Origin: CAYQJL01 sp964573295
Lineage (GTDB): Bacteria; Eisenbacteria; RBG-16-71-46; CAIMUX01; WJJG01
Direction of reading: 5' to 3'
NCBI GenBank assembly: GCA_964573295.1
Contig: CAZNJE010000011.1
Coordinates: 1-64,000, forward strand
DNA: 64,000 nucleotides
Part shown: positions 48,989-58,556 of the stretch, one piece after another
How the letters are laid out: each line of letters starts with the position of its first letter
Position numbering within the stretch: position 1 is the stretch's first letter
The notes under the pieces: generated by a model
Database searches by the model: none
Told to the model about the DNA's origin: nothing
The model's input: the letters and a program-made list of their open reading frames with translations, nothing else
Position numbers and translations under genes: made by a program

Positions 48989-51187
48989 ATGGCCCAGATT
49001 CCGAATGGTAGTGATCTCGCGGGGCTGATCGAGGAGCATCGCATCGGTATCCTCTCGGCCTGGATCGATGCGCTCTTCGAGCTGCGCGAGGCCCACTACC
49101 GCGACTATGCGCCCGATACCGTACGCGCCTGGGCCGCGACGGGGCTGCGTGCCGCCGCCGGTGCTCTCCAAGGCCAGACACCCGGCACGTTGCCTGGTCC
49201 GGCCGAGGAAGTCAGCCGCGTGCTGAGCGCACACGGGTTCACCATCGAGCAGGTCATCGAGGGGCTCTTGCTGCTGCGCCAGGTGGTCGAGCCGTTTCTG
49301 CGGCGGGTCTACGGCCGGGATTCGCAGCAGATGGCCGGAGCGATGCGGGTCTGGGACGCTGGTCAGCGCCGGCTGCTCGGCACCGTGGCGCAGGCTTTCG
49401 CGGCCGAGATGCTGCGCAACCTGGAGCGGGCGCGGGCGCGCACCGCATCGATGCTCGCGGCTGCGGAGACGGCGGGGAGTTCGCTGGACCTACCCACCGT
49501 GTACGAGCGCACGGCGTCGATGCTCGCCGCGGCGCTGCCGGTCGATTTCTGCGCCGTCTTCGAAGGTGATGAACGGGCCGAGACCTTCTGGCATCAGACC
49601 AGCGTGGGCCACCTGCCGGAGGAGCGGCTGCAACCGCTCCTGACGCGCCCTCTGCGACCGGCCATCGATCCGCTGGTCCGGCGCGTAATCGAGGCTCCCT
49701 ACCGCGGGCCGCAGCAGAGCAAGTACAAGGATCCGTTCCTTGGCCAAACGACCTGCCGGGCTCTGCACCTGGCGACCGCCTGCCTCATTCCCATCGCGAC
49801 CCCCGACCGGGTTCAGGCGCTCGTCCTGTGTGTGACCACCGAGGAGAACTCGAGTCCGGCCGATGCGATCGAGGAGCAACTGGAACTGGCCTGGGGCATT
49901 GCCAAGACCGTTGCGCCGGCCGTGAGCAACGCGCGGCTGCACGCCGAGACCGAGCGACAACTCCAGGTGAGCCGTAGCCTGCAAGGCGTCAGCGACGCGG
50001 TGCTGGGCCGTCAGAGCGCGGACGACATCCTGGCGCTCATTTGTGAGCAGGCCCGTGCGCTGATGGACTGCACCGGCACGGCGGTCTACGAAACAGCCGG
50101 GCCCGAGGAACTGGCCGGCTCGGCCGAGGTCGCGCGGGCGGGCGCAATTCCCGATGCGTTTCCCGGCGTGCTCTCGTCGCTCGTCTCACCCGGGTTGCCC
50201 GGATTGCCCGGGTTGCCCGGGAAGAAGATCGGCGATCCGGCCACTGGGATGGCCTCCGACATGGCCGGTGACATAGCCCTCGACCCGGCCGAGGCCATGG
50301 CCGACGCCATGCCCCCCGACACCGAACCGATCACGCTCAACGGCCTGGAGCAGCATCCGGTTCTCGGGCCGCGGACACCGATCCACGCCCTGATGCTGCT
50401 GCGGCTGAGGGTGGGAGGAGAGCTCGTGGGCGCTCTGCTGCTGGTCGATCGGCAGCGGGACTTCACGCCGAGCGATGCCCGGCTGGTGAGGCTGTTCGCC
50501 GACCAGGCGGCGCTTGCCCTGGAGCGCGCGCGCATGCTGGCCCAGCAGGAACAGCTCGCCCTGACCGAGGAACGTCAGCGGCTGGCCCGGGATTTGCACG
50601 ATTCGATCTCGCAGTCGCTCTATGGGCTCACCATGTATGCGGAAGCGGCCGCGCGGCACTTGAAGGGCGGAGCCGTAGAGAAGGCGGTGGCGTCACTGGA
50701 GGTGCTTCGCGACACCTCCCTCGACGCCTTGCGCGAGATGCGGCTGCTGATCTTCGACTTGCGTCCGACCGTGCTCAGTGAAGAGGGCCTGGAGCCCGCC
50801 CTCCGATCGCGCCTCTCTTCGGTCGAGCAGCGCTGCGGTCTGCAGACCGAGCTTCGGGCCGAAGGGCTTGGGGCTCTGCCCCGGCGGGTGGCCGAAGCCC
50901 TCTACGGCATGGCCTGCGAGGCACTCGGCAATACGCTCAAGCACGCCCAGGCAACCCAGGTGCGGGTGCGCCTGCGTCAGGATGAAGACGGGCTCGCACT
51001 GGAGATCACTGATGACGGGGTGGGCTTCGATCCCGAGGAAGGTTGGCGATCGGGCGGCTACGGTCTGCGCAGCCTGCGCGAGCGCGCCGAAGCGATCGAG
51101 GCGACGCTGACAGTTGATACCCGTTCCGGTGGGGGGACACGCGTTCGCGTGCGGGTGCCGGCCGCGGAGCTAGGGTCGTCGCAATGA
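48989..51187 (+). CDS. NarL-type sensor histidine kinase (RsbRD_N-GAF-GAF-HisKA_3)
   Basis: ATG 48989 with GGAGG eight bases upstream gives 732 residues and no membrane segment. Residues about 5-120 resemble the RsbRD N-terminal sensor (LIEEHRIGILSAWIDALF, FTIEQVIEGLLLLRQVVEPF). Two GAF domains follow (about 145-310 and 315-515). The second holds an insertion with PGLPGLPGLPGKK and an Asp/Ala/Met-rich stretch. The dimerisation box is ERQRLARDLHDSISQSLYG (phospho-His), and the ATPase has EALGNTLKHAQATQVRV, ITDDGVGFDPE and GYGLRSLRERAE. The likely partner is a NarL-type regulator such as the one at 57280, although 6 kb away. Confidence 0.85.
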   Translation: MAQIPNGSDLAGLIEEHRIGILSAWIDALFELREAHYRDYAPDTVRAWAATGLRAAAGALQGQTPGTLPGPAEEVSRVLSAHGFTIEQVIEGLLLLRQVVEPFLRRVYGRDSQQMAGAMRVWDAGQRRLLGTVAQAFAAEMLRNLERARARTASMLAAAETAGSSLDLPTVYERTASMLAAALPVDFCAVFEGDERAETFWHQTSVGHLPEERLQPLLTRPLRPAIDPLVRRVIEAPYRGPQQSKYKDPFLGQTTCRALHLATACLIPIATPDRVQALVLCVTTEENSSPADAIEEQLELAWGIAKTVAPAVSNARLHAETERQLQVSRSLQGVSDAVLGRQSADDILALICEQARALMDCTGTAVYETAGPEELAGSAEVARAGAIPDAFPGVLSSLVSPGLPGLPGLPGKKIGDPATGMASDMAGDIALDPAEAMADAMPPDTEPITLNGLEQHPVLGPRTPIHALMLLRLRVGGELVGALLLVDRQRDFTPSDARLVRLFADQAALALERARMLAQQEQLALTEERQRLARDLHDSISQSLYGLTMYAEAAARHLKGGAVEKAVASLEVLRDTSLDALREMRLLIFDLRPTVLSEEGLEPALRSRLSSVEQRCGLQTELRAEGLGALPRRVAEALYGMACEALGNTLKHAQATQVRVRLRQDEDGLALEITDDGVGFDPEEGWRSGGYGLRSLRERAEAIEATLTVDTRSGGGTRVRVRVPAAELGSSQ

Positions 51188-51352
51188 CCACAAGCAGGTG
51201 CGAGGGTCTCATCCCCCCCCTAGACCGGGCAGCCAATCTGCTTGATCCGAACACCCCCGTGGCCTATCATGTAGCGCTGGTTCGAGTTGCGGCTTTCGCT
51301 CTTTGTATACGCATGATGTCGTTACCACCGTTACCATCAACGCAGGTTCCGG

Positions 51353-54089
51353 GTGCGCGTAGTAAAGCCGAAGAACGGGTGGCCGGCGTGGGCGCGGCGG
51401 GGGCGATCGGCGATGGCCCTGTCGGCGATCCTGGCGGGGCTCCCTATTCTGGCGATCCCTGGGGGGGTGGCCTTGCCTGCGTTTGCTTCCGAAACCATGG
51501 ATATCCCGGGTGATGATGGGACGGTGGCCTACCGTAGGGATCTCTTCCTGGATTTCGAGGATAGCCGGGGAGAGAACTGGATGATCAGAGCCGGTGACTC
51601 GGCTCACGTCACCTGCGAACTGCGCCATGAGCCCACCTTCGGCGAGGGGCGCTGTCTCTGGTGCCGGGCCGACGGGCTGGATTCGACCCGGGAGAGCAAC
51701 GAGCAGGTCGTGGTGTTGCTTCCGCTCTGCGAACCGGTCCTGATGACGGCCGAGTCGCAGATCTCCTGGCTTTGGTGGTTCCGCGACCGCGATCAGAACG
51801 ATGGGGTTGGGCTCGAGATCCGCTACCGCCCCGCCGGCGAGGACCGGGATCGTTGGTTCTCGTGGGCCAGCCACAGCCACCATGACCGGGGCGCCTGGCC
51901 GTTCAGTGATCCCGAACTGACACCCTGTGAGCACACCGTAACGATCGGGGAAGCCCTGGCGGAACGCGTTGCCGCCGGTCGCTCCGAAGATCCCTTCCCC
52001 TGGCTGGTCGATGAGATCCGCCTTTTCTTCTGGTTCCCGGCCGATCAGATTCTCTACCTCGACAACGTCCGCATCCGTCCGGGATCCGGCGGTGAAACCC
52101 AGCCCGCCGAGGATGGAGACGGTTCATCCGGCCGGGCGGCCGGTCGGGCACAGAGCGGCACCGGCCAGCAGCCGAGCGGAAGCAGCCAGCAACCGAGCAG
52201 CACCGGCCAGCAGCGCGATGCGGCCATCACCAGCATCTGCCTGGGCGACCTGGACGGGGACGGCCGGGTGGATCGCATGTTCGGTTCCCGGGGGAATCCG
52301 CCCAGAGTCTATCTCGGCCGGGGGGGAGCGGGTGGCCGTCGGGATCTGGATCAGGGCTGGCGCCTGGTCAGCGCGACGCAGCATGGTCTCGGCCGGGCGA
52401 CCTCGATGATCTTCCCGCAGATGGCCGATCTGGATGGCGATGCTCGCCTGGATCTGATCTGTGTCTCGAACGACCGGGTGCAGATCTTCCGCGGGCTGGG
52501 GGGTGGATTCTTCCGCGAAGTCCAGGGCCTCCGGCAGCCGGATATGAGGACCAACCGGGTCGGCCAACTCCTGGCCGCGGATCTTCTGGGAGCAGCGTCT
52601 CCCGAGCTCTATCTGGCGCGCGTGAACCGTCTGTTTCAGTGCGACTCGATCTACCTGGCGCCCGAGCGCCTGGTGGAGCCCGGTTCCGGCATTCGAGCGG
52701 CCTTCAAGGCACGGGCCTTCCCGCCCGTGACCCCTGGGCATCCGCGGACGGGATTCCGAACGGCCTTCGCGGCCGGCGATCTGAACCACGACGGTTGTCA
52801 AGATCTGGTGGCCACCAATTTCGACGTCTTCCTGGCCGAAGGCGATTCCTTGGTATGTCGGACCGCGCAGTGGCTGCCCGAAGCGGGACTGAGCCAGTCC
52901 GGAGCGGTCTTGGGCGACATCGACAACGACGGTGATCTGGACTTGATCGTCACGGTGAATCTGCGACACGGTCCGCAGGAAGGTTACGTGACCCACGAGC
53001 ACAGCCTGGTCTACATCAACGAGATCTCGGAGGGCGAGGCGAGCTACCGGGCGGAGCATGATCGCCTGCACGAGGGGGACAGCGGCTACCTGCGCCATCC
53101 GCTGCTGGTGGATCTCGATCTGGATGGCGATCTGGATCTCTTCGCGCTGCGCTTCTCCTTTGGGACGAGCGCCCGGCCGCCCAATCTGGTTCTGCTCAAT
53201 GACGGTGCTGGCCGCTTCGATCCGGCGCCCTGGGACTTCTGGGCCTCGCGCGCGCGGCCGGTCTCGCACGCGAGGTTCATCGACCTCGATGACGACGGCG
53301 ATCTCGACCTGGTGGGCGTGGATGCCGAGGATGGTCGCGAGGTGGTCCTGTGGAGTCCGGCCGCCCAGGACGGCCGATGGGTCAAGGCGCGCGTGCTCGA
53401 CAGTCGGGGGCGGCCGCACGCCGGAGGCGCGCACCTGACGCTGCGACGGGACGGTGTGATCGTGGGCTACCGGCAGACCGGCGCCGGCGAACTCTCGAGT
53501 GGGTGGAGCGAGGCGGTTTTCGGCGTGCCCGCCGCCGTGCGCGCCGCCGTGCGCGGCGACCGGGCCGACGATGGACGTTTCGAGCTGGAGGTTCGCTTTC
53601 CCGCGCGATTCGATCGGCCGCATCACCGGACGGTCAGGCCCGGGCAGACGGTCACGATCGCCGAACCCGCGTTCGCGGACCCGATGGGGGGGCTGTGGGC
53701 ACGGTTGGATCTCGGCGCGCGGCGCCTGGCCGGGAATGCAGCGGCCGCGGGACCATTGCCGGCCGGCGCCGGCGGAGCCGCTCTCGGGTTCCTGCTCGGA
53801 ACGATCGTCTTCTACGCCGGCCGCCGAAGAGTGCCTGGCATTGAGGAGTCGCTCCGCGCCCGGAAGTCGCCCCATGCCCGAAAGCCGCCTGACGCTGGGC
53901 AACGGTCGGCGTCCCGAGAGAGCGGGGGCCGCGCCGTTGCGTGGCTGCTCCTGATCCTGTGCGCCGCGGCCATCGCGGCCGGGCTGCGCCTGTCTGGCCA
54001 CTGGCCCATTCACAGCGCAGCACGCATGGGCCTGGCCGGCGCCTGGATCGGACTGGCCGGTGGCAGCGCTCTGGCGTACGGCGCGCTGG
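51353..54089 (+). CDS. FG-GAP/VCBS-repeat membrane protein, 3' end lost in assembly gap
   Basis: The GTG at 51353 (or ATG at 51413) begins a signal peptide. After a beta-rich domain (residues about 45-240, YRRDLFLDFEDSRGENW) come FG-GAP/VCBS repeats with calcium-binding loops: GDLDGDGRVD, ADLDGDARLDL, GDLNHDGCQDL, GDIDNDGDLDL, VDLDLDGDLDL, IDLDDDGDLDL. From about residue 800 there are three hydrophobic segments (GGAALGFLLGTIVFYA, VAWLLLILCAAAIAAGL, GAWIGLAGGSALAYGAL). So the repeats face outside and the chain crosses the membrane. The frame stops at ten N. It may continue into the kinase fragment that follows, which would make an FG-GAP sensor kinase. Confidence 0.75.
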
Positions 54090-54099
54090 NNNNNNNNNN
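54090..54099. other. Assembly gap (ten N)
   Basis: A run of ten N interrupts the sequence between the FG-GAP membrane protein and a histidine-kinase fragment. The true length is unknown, so any frame drawn across it is meaningless. Confidence 0.99.
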
Positions 54100-55103
54100 C
54101 AGTTTCGGCAGGGTCATGGCATCACCGTCGGCGGATCACGGGCGGGCGGGCGGGGGCGGAGATTCCCAAGGAGGTCGTCCAGCGCCAGTTGTTGATCGCG
54201 ATCGATGGGTTCTCACACGCGCGCTGGTTCGAGGATCTGACCCGGATATCGAGCCAGGTGCGGAGCCTCCAGCAGGGCGCGGCGCTCGAGAGCGTTCTGC
54301 CGGTGCTCATGCAGCGCCTTGACAGCTACGACCGCGTGGCACGGCCGCAGCTTCTGGAGATCGACCGCTGCCTGGCGGCCGCACGGATTCCGGCCGCGAT
54401 CGCCGCACCGGTGCACCGAGACCAGAGCCGGTTGCACGAGCTGATCCTGTGGCTGCGCGAGTGGAGCGAACGAGCTGGTCGACTCCAGGAGTCGGCGGGC
54501 TCCGAGGTGGGACCGGCGCGGGAGCTCGCGTTGCCCGACAGGGAGCGGGTGGAAGAGATTGCCGCACTGGTGAGTGGCTTGCAGGAGCGGTTGCGGGAGA
54601 TCTTCTCGTATCTGGGTCAGCGCTTTCGAACGGATCTACACACCTGCATCCAGGATGCGGCCGGGCGGGCGCGGGCCCGTCACGACTTCGCGGCCATCGA
54701 GGTGACCTTGCCCGAAGCGCTGCCGGATGTTTTCGGCATCCAGCACTACGTGGTCAATATCTTCGAGAACCTGCTTTCGAACGCGATCAAGGCGGCCCGC
54801 AGCAGCGCCGGCCAGAGGAGCCCGCGCGTTGCCATCCGCGCGAAGGTTCTGGGGGATCTGGTTTCGATCGAGGTGAGCGATACGGGGCCGGGCATTCCGC
54901 CGGATGCCTTCCGCAGGGCGCGGGAAGCCATGGTGACGGATCCGGAGCAGGGCGGCCGCGGATTGCCTTACGCCGTCTACTGGGTTCCCAAGTTTCGCGG
55001 CCGGATTCATCCGGTACCGGTGGCGGAGAACGCGGGCGGGGCCGTATCGGTCACGCTGCGAGCACTCTCGGCCACGCAACCGATGAGGTCAACGCATGAA
55101 TGA
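54100..55103 (+). CDS. Histidine kinase C-terminal fragment (5' end in gap)
   Basis: From about 54165 the frame reads EIPKEVVQRQLLIAIDGF and continues through helical sequence to a HATPase domain: HYVVNIFENLLSNAIKAARS (N box), SIEVSDTGPGIPPDAFRRAR (G1), QGGRGLPYAVYWVPKFRGRI (G2 region) and GGAVSVTLRAL. A clear H-box was not found; the helical part before the ATPase (RLREIFSYLGQRFRTDLHTC) could hold it. The start codon is missing, so the gene begins in or before the gap, perhaps as part of the FG-GAP gene. Its end overlaps the NtrC-type gene by 8 bp, showing a matched sensor/regulator pair. Confidence 0.75.
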
Positions 55104-56601
55104 GTCGAACCAGGTCGAGCTTCTGATCGTCGACGACCAGGCCCGATTCGCCCAGGAGTGCGCGGCGCTGCTGGCGCCCCAGATCCGGTGCCGTCACGTC
55201 CTGACCGGCGAAGAAGCACTCGGCGAGATGCAGCAGCATCCTCCGGATGCGGTGCTGCTCGATATCTACATCGAGATCGACGGCGCACGCACCGGTCTCG
55301 AGATCCTGCCGCGTATGCACGCGCGTTTCCCCACCATTCCCATCATCGTGGTCACCCAGGATCCCACCGCCCAGACGCGGGCGATGGCCCTCGAGAACGG
55401 GGCGCTGGACTACCTGGCCAAGCAGGCCGACCGCAGCGAGATGCTGGCCGTCATCCAGAAATGCGTTGCGATGGGGCAGGCCGCCCGCGAGCGTGAGCTT
55501 CTGAGCCGTGAGCGGGAGCGGCTGCGTGAACTGGCGGGCCTGGCGCAAGGGGGCTGGATCGAGAGCCAGGCGCCGGTGATGCATGCATTTCTCGATGGGC
55601 TGAGGCGTGCGGCGGCGGCGCCCCAGTCGATCGTGCTGCTGCTCGGTGAGAGTGGGACCGGCAAGACGGTTTTCGCCCGCGAGCTCCACCGGCTGAGCCC
55701 GCGCGCGAAGCGGCCGTTCGTCGAGCGAACGATCGATCCGCTTTGCGATGGGGGCGTGATCCGTGGCGAGCTGTTCGGCACCCGGCAGGGCGCATTCACC
55801 GACGCGGTCGATCGCCTGGGCATCTTCGAGCTGGCCGCCGAGGGAACCCTCTTCCTCGATGAGATCGGCAACCTGCCCCTGAGCGTGCAGGGCGCGCTGC
55901 TGCGCGTGATCGAGTCCCGGCAGTTCGAGCCCGTGGGCGGGCTTCAGTCCCTGGTCTTCCGGGCCCGGTTGATCGTGGCGACGAACAAGGATCTCGATCA
56001 GGAAGTCGCCGCGGGGCACTTTCGCACCGATCTGCTCGAACGGCTACGCGTGGTCAGCCTGAGCGTACCCGCGCTGCGCGAGAGGGCTGAGGATCTGCCG
56101 GATCTGATCCGTTTCTTCAAGGGCTTCTACCAAAGGCAGCTCAACCTGCCGGCCGTCGAGATCACGGAGGAGGCCATGGCCCATCTGCTACGACACTCAT
56201 GGCACACCAACAACGTGCGCGAACTACGTAGCACGATCGAGCGTGCCCTGGTGCTACACGGGCACGAGCAGCGCCTCGGGCCATATCACTTCGACGTGAA
56301 GGAGGCGGCCACTGGGTCGCCGCGGCCGTCGGGGTCACAGCCGGCCGCGCCGCCGCCGGCCTTGTCGCCTCCGACCGCGCCGATGGTTCACAACGGGACG
56401 GGTGCCGCTTCCTTCGACTATCACGCGGAGCGCAAGCGGGCGATGCTGCAGTTCAAGACCTGGTTCTACACGCGCGCCATCGACCACCTCGGGGCCGTGG
56501 CCGGGCATATCACGCCCGAGGACATCAAGAAGCTGGTGGATCTGACCGGGCGGCAGGCGCCGGTCGTGCGGCGGCATCTGGACGAAACCGGGCTGCGGTA
56601 G
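55096..56601 (+). CDS. NtrC-family sigma-54 response regulator with non-FIS C-terminus
   Basis: The 501-residue protein has an N-terminal receiver (LLIVDDQARFAQEC, VLLDIYIEID, VVTQDPTAQT, Lys in LAKQADR) and an AAA+ domain. The latter has LLLGESGTGKTVFARELH (Walker A), LFGTRQGAFTDAVDRLG, AAEGTLFLDEIGNLPL (Walker B), ARLIVATNKDLDQEV and WHTNNVRELRSTIERAL. The sigma-54 loop reads GAFTDA instead of GAFTGA, a variant found in some family members. In place of a FIS helix-turn-helix the tail is YTRAIDHLGAVAGHITPEDI and GRQAPVVRRHLDETG. It overlaps the kinase fragment by 8 bp and is its likely partner. Confidence 0.88.
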   Translation: MNESNQVELLIVDDQARFAQECAALLAPQIRCRHVLTGEEALGEMQQHPPDAVLLDIYIEIDGARTGLEILPRMHARFPTIPIIVVTQDPTAQTRAMALENGALDYLAKQADRSEMLAVIQKCVAMGQAARERELLSRERERLRELAGLAQGGWIESQAPVMHAFLDGLRRAAAAPQSIVLLLGESGTGKTVFARELHRLSPRAKRPFVERTIDPLCDGGVIRGELFGTRQGAFTDAVDRLGIFELAAEGTLFLDEIGNLPLSVQGALLRVIESRQFEPVGGLQSLVFRARLIVATNKDLDQEVAAGHFRTDLLERLRVVSLSVPALRERAEDLPDLIRFFKGFYQRQLNLPAVEITEEAMAHLLRHSWHTNNVRELRSTIERALVLHGHEQRLGPYHFDVKEAATGSPRPSGSQPAAPPPALSPPTAPMVHNGTGAASFDYHAERKRAMLQFKTWFYTRAIDHLGAVAGHITPEDIKKLVDLTGRQAPVVRRHLDETGLR

Positions 56602-57279
56602 GGGCTCGGCCGGTTTGCGGTAGGGGGTGGATCGGGCTGCGCAAGTGTTCGTCCGCGAATCCTGGTGCGCCGCACCGAACATTCTTCTTCGCCGACGCGC
56701 AACATCCGTCGACTACCTGATCCGCATGCGTGTAGGACCCTGGCCGATTCGGGCAGCCCTCCCAGGAAGATGTGCATCTAAGATTCTGTTTCCTAGGCCG
56801 ATACGGGTGATCGGCGCCGGATGCTTCCTGGCCGGCACGGGAGCCGGGGCCGAGTGCGATCACGCCGGGGACCCCGAACAGCGCATGGCATGAATCCTGC
56901 ACGCGGGACCAATGCACCGGTGCGGCGGCCAGCCGTCCCCTCCACGGGAACTGGCCTCTATCCTGGATGCTGCGAGCCCTGGCAGTCAGCGTAGACACTC
57001 ACCACGCGAAGGTGACCGTGGCGATGAAGCTGTGACCGCGAAGTCGAGAGTCGTTTGTGATATCCAGGGCGCATGAAACGCAGTCCGCCTGTCCGGCGTG
57101 GACGGGTGGCATGCATGGGATCCCGGCGGCCATTGCCGCCGGGATCTTTGCCTTCGGTGCTTCTGGTCTTGGCTGAGGGTTTCGTCCTGCCCCCATTACG
57201 TATATGCTGTCTTCTCAGCGCCGGCTAGATCGAGCCGGCGGCGCCGTGGCCATGGCTTCGAGCACCGAGAGGGCTGGGC
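56602..57279. other. Intergenic region with one strong terminator
   Basis: No gene is supported over 678 bp. A minus-strand frame ending RLRGHSFIATVTFAW (stop near 56999) looks like the last strand of an outer-membrane barrel, but nothing upstream of it does; it may be a relic. The strong hairpin at 57119-57146 is listed separately. Confidence 0.45.
57119..57146 (+). terminator. Strong hairpin terminator
   Basis: GATCCCGGCGGC (57119-57130) pairs without mismatch to GCCGCCGGGATC (57135-57146) around a CATT loop, and TTTG follows. It lies 518 bp after the NtrC-type gene and about 130 bp before the NarL-type gene, so it may end the long readthrough or an uncalled small RNA. Confidence 0.7.
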
Positions 57280-57957
57280 ATGTCCGATCCGTCGACACCC
57301 ATCCGCATCCTGTTGGTCGACGATCACCAGATCGTTCGCAAAGGGCTGCGCGCTCTTCTCGACACCGAGGCCGGGTTCGAGGTCGTGGGCGAAGCCAGGT
57401 CGGGTCACGAAGCGATTCGGCTCGCCGAGGAACTCTCGCCCGATGTCATCCTGATGGACCTGGTCATGCCCGGCATGGACGGGGTGGAAGCGACGCGCAG
57501 AATCCTCGAGCGCGATCGCCGAGCGCACGTGCTGGTGCTGACCAGCTACGGGAGCGACAACAAGGTGTTCTCGGCCATCAAGGCGGGCGCACTGGGCTTC
57601 CTGCTCAAGGATACCCGTCCCGAAGAACTCGTCTCGGCCCTGCGCGAGGCCGCTCGGGGACAGTCGGCTCTCGATCCCGGAGTAGCCCGCAAGCTGGTGC
57701 GCGAGTTCGCGCATGAGAGCCGGGGAGAGGAAGGCGCCGAGCCACTGACCAACCGCGAAGAGGACGTCCTCAGGCTGGTGGCGAAGGGTCTGAGCAACGA
57801 ACGTATCGCCGAGGCGCTCTTCATCAGCGAGGCCACGGTCCGGACCCACGTGGGCAACATCCTGGGCAAACTCAACCTGTCGAATCGTACCCAGGCGGCG
57901 CTCTATGCGCTCCGGACCGGGCTGGCCTCGATCGAAGACATCGACGAACGCACCTAG
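57280..57957 (+). CDS. NarL/FixJ-family response regulator
   Basis: The 225-residue protein has a receiver (ILLVDDHQIVRKGLRALLD, phospho-Asp in VILMDLVMPGMDG, Thr in VLVLTSYGSD, Lys in GFLLKDTRPEEL) and a LuxR-type helix-turn-helix (PLTNREEDVLRLVAKGLSN, ATVRTHVGNILGKLNLSNR). Such regulators pair with HisKA_3 kinases; the only one in the window is at 48989, so that pairing is plausible but not adjacent. It begins after a strong terminator and is transcribed alone, converging on the amphi-Trp gene. Confidence 0.92.
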   Translation: MSDPSTPIRILLVDDHQIVRKGLRALLDTEAGFEVVGEARSGHEAIRLAEELSPDVILMDLVMPGMDGVEATRRILERDRRAHVLVLTSYGSDNKVFSAIKAGALGFLLKDTRPEELVSALREAARGQSALDPGVARKLVREFAHESRGEEGAEPLTNREEDVLRLVAKGLSNERIAEALFISEATVRTHVGNILGKLNLSNRTQAALYALRTGLASIEDIDERT

Positions 57958-58005
57958 TGCCAGCCTCTCGAGCGCAGGCGAGCCGACCGAGGCGGCCGCT
58001 GCCGC

Positions 58006-58296
58006 CTACCCGCTCGTTTCGGTCTCCACCGACTCGCTCTCGACGCTCTTGGCCTGAAGCTGCGGCTGCTCAGGCGCCCAGGAGATCTTCACGGTCAACG
58101 AGGTCTTGTCCGATTTGTCCTTGACCGAGGTCTTGACCGATACGACCGAGGTCGGCGTGAGGCTGATCTCCTCTCCACCGTGGGCAAAGCGCACCTCGCC
58201 GGACTTGAGGTTGTCGGCGACCTGCTGCAGATATTCAACCGCCTGTCCAATGTTCATCGACTCCTTGGACTCAAGCGAGCGTTTCTTGCTGCTCAT
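58006..58296 (-). CDS. Amphi-Trp domain protein of the GAK system
   Basis: ATG 58296 has GGGAGG eight bases upstream; a second ATG six bases earlier is too close to it. The 96-residue protein opens KKRSLESKESMNIGQAVEYL, then LKSGEVRFAHGGEEISLTP and SLTVKISWAPEQPQ, the pattern of the amphi-Trp domain (TIGR04354-type), with a closing K-I-S-W strand. The domain was defined through its co-occurrence with the GAK genes, whose function is unknown. It is the last gene of the operon, 260 bp after the CofD-related gene across low-complexity DNA and a gap. Confidence 0.8.
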   Translation of the reverse strand: MSSKKRSLESKESMNIGQAVEYLQQVADNLKSGEVRFAHGGEEISLTPTSVVSVKTSVKDKSDKTSLTVKISWAPEQPQLQAKSVESESVETETSG

Positions 58297-58364
58297 ACTC
58301 ATCTCCTCCCACATGGGGTGACGTGCGTCTGATGGCGGCCGCTGACGATCCGAACGCAGGTGCG

Positions 58365-58393
58365 NNNNNNNNNNGGGGGGGGGGGGGGGGGGG
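58365..58393. other. Assembly gap (ten N) followed by 19 G
   Basis: Ten N are followed by an uninterrupted run of 19 G. Such runs are a common two-colour sequencing artefact, so local sequence should not be trusted. Confidence 0.95.
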
Positions 58394-58435
58394 CGGCCCA
58401 CCACACTCATCGTACTGTACCCAATGAGCGTTCCG

Positions 58436-58552
58436 CAATCGATAGCCCCAGGAGTTCCGGGAGCCCCAGGGGCTCCGGGTGCTTCGGGAGCCCTGGGTGT
58501 TCCGGGAGGTTCGCGTGCTCCGAGTGCTCCGGGTGCCCCGGGAGGTTCGCAT
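58436..58552. repeat. Short-period GC-rich repeat (collagen-like if translated)
   Basis: Units of nine bases such as GGTGCTCCG and GGAGTTCCG repeat between the gap and the end of the CofD-related gene. On the plus strand they would read PGVPGAPGAPGASG, a Gly-X-Y pattern, but there is no start signal and the stretch lies beside the gap. I read it as a non-coding tandem repeat. Confidence 0.6.
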
Positions 58553-58556
58553 GCGA

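Noticed and set aside
54060..54322. FG-GAP protein continuing across the N run to 54322
   Set aside because: The bridging frame after the gap is not the coding frame; the kinase fragment uses another frame and reads well from about 54165.
56999..57196. Minus-strand frame ending in a barrel-like strand
   Set aside because: Only the last dozen residues look like an outer-membrane strand; the rest is Pro/Ala-rich and overlaps the terminator hairpin.
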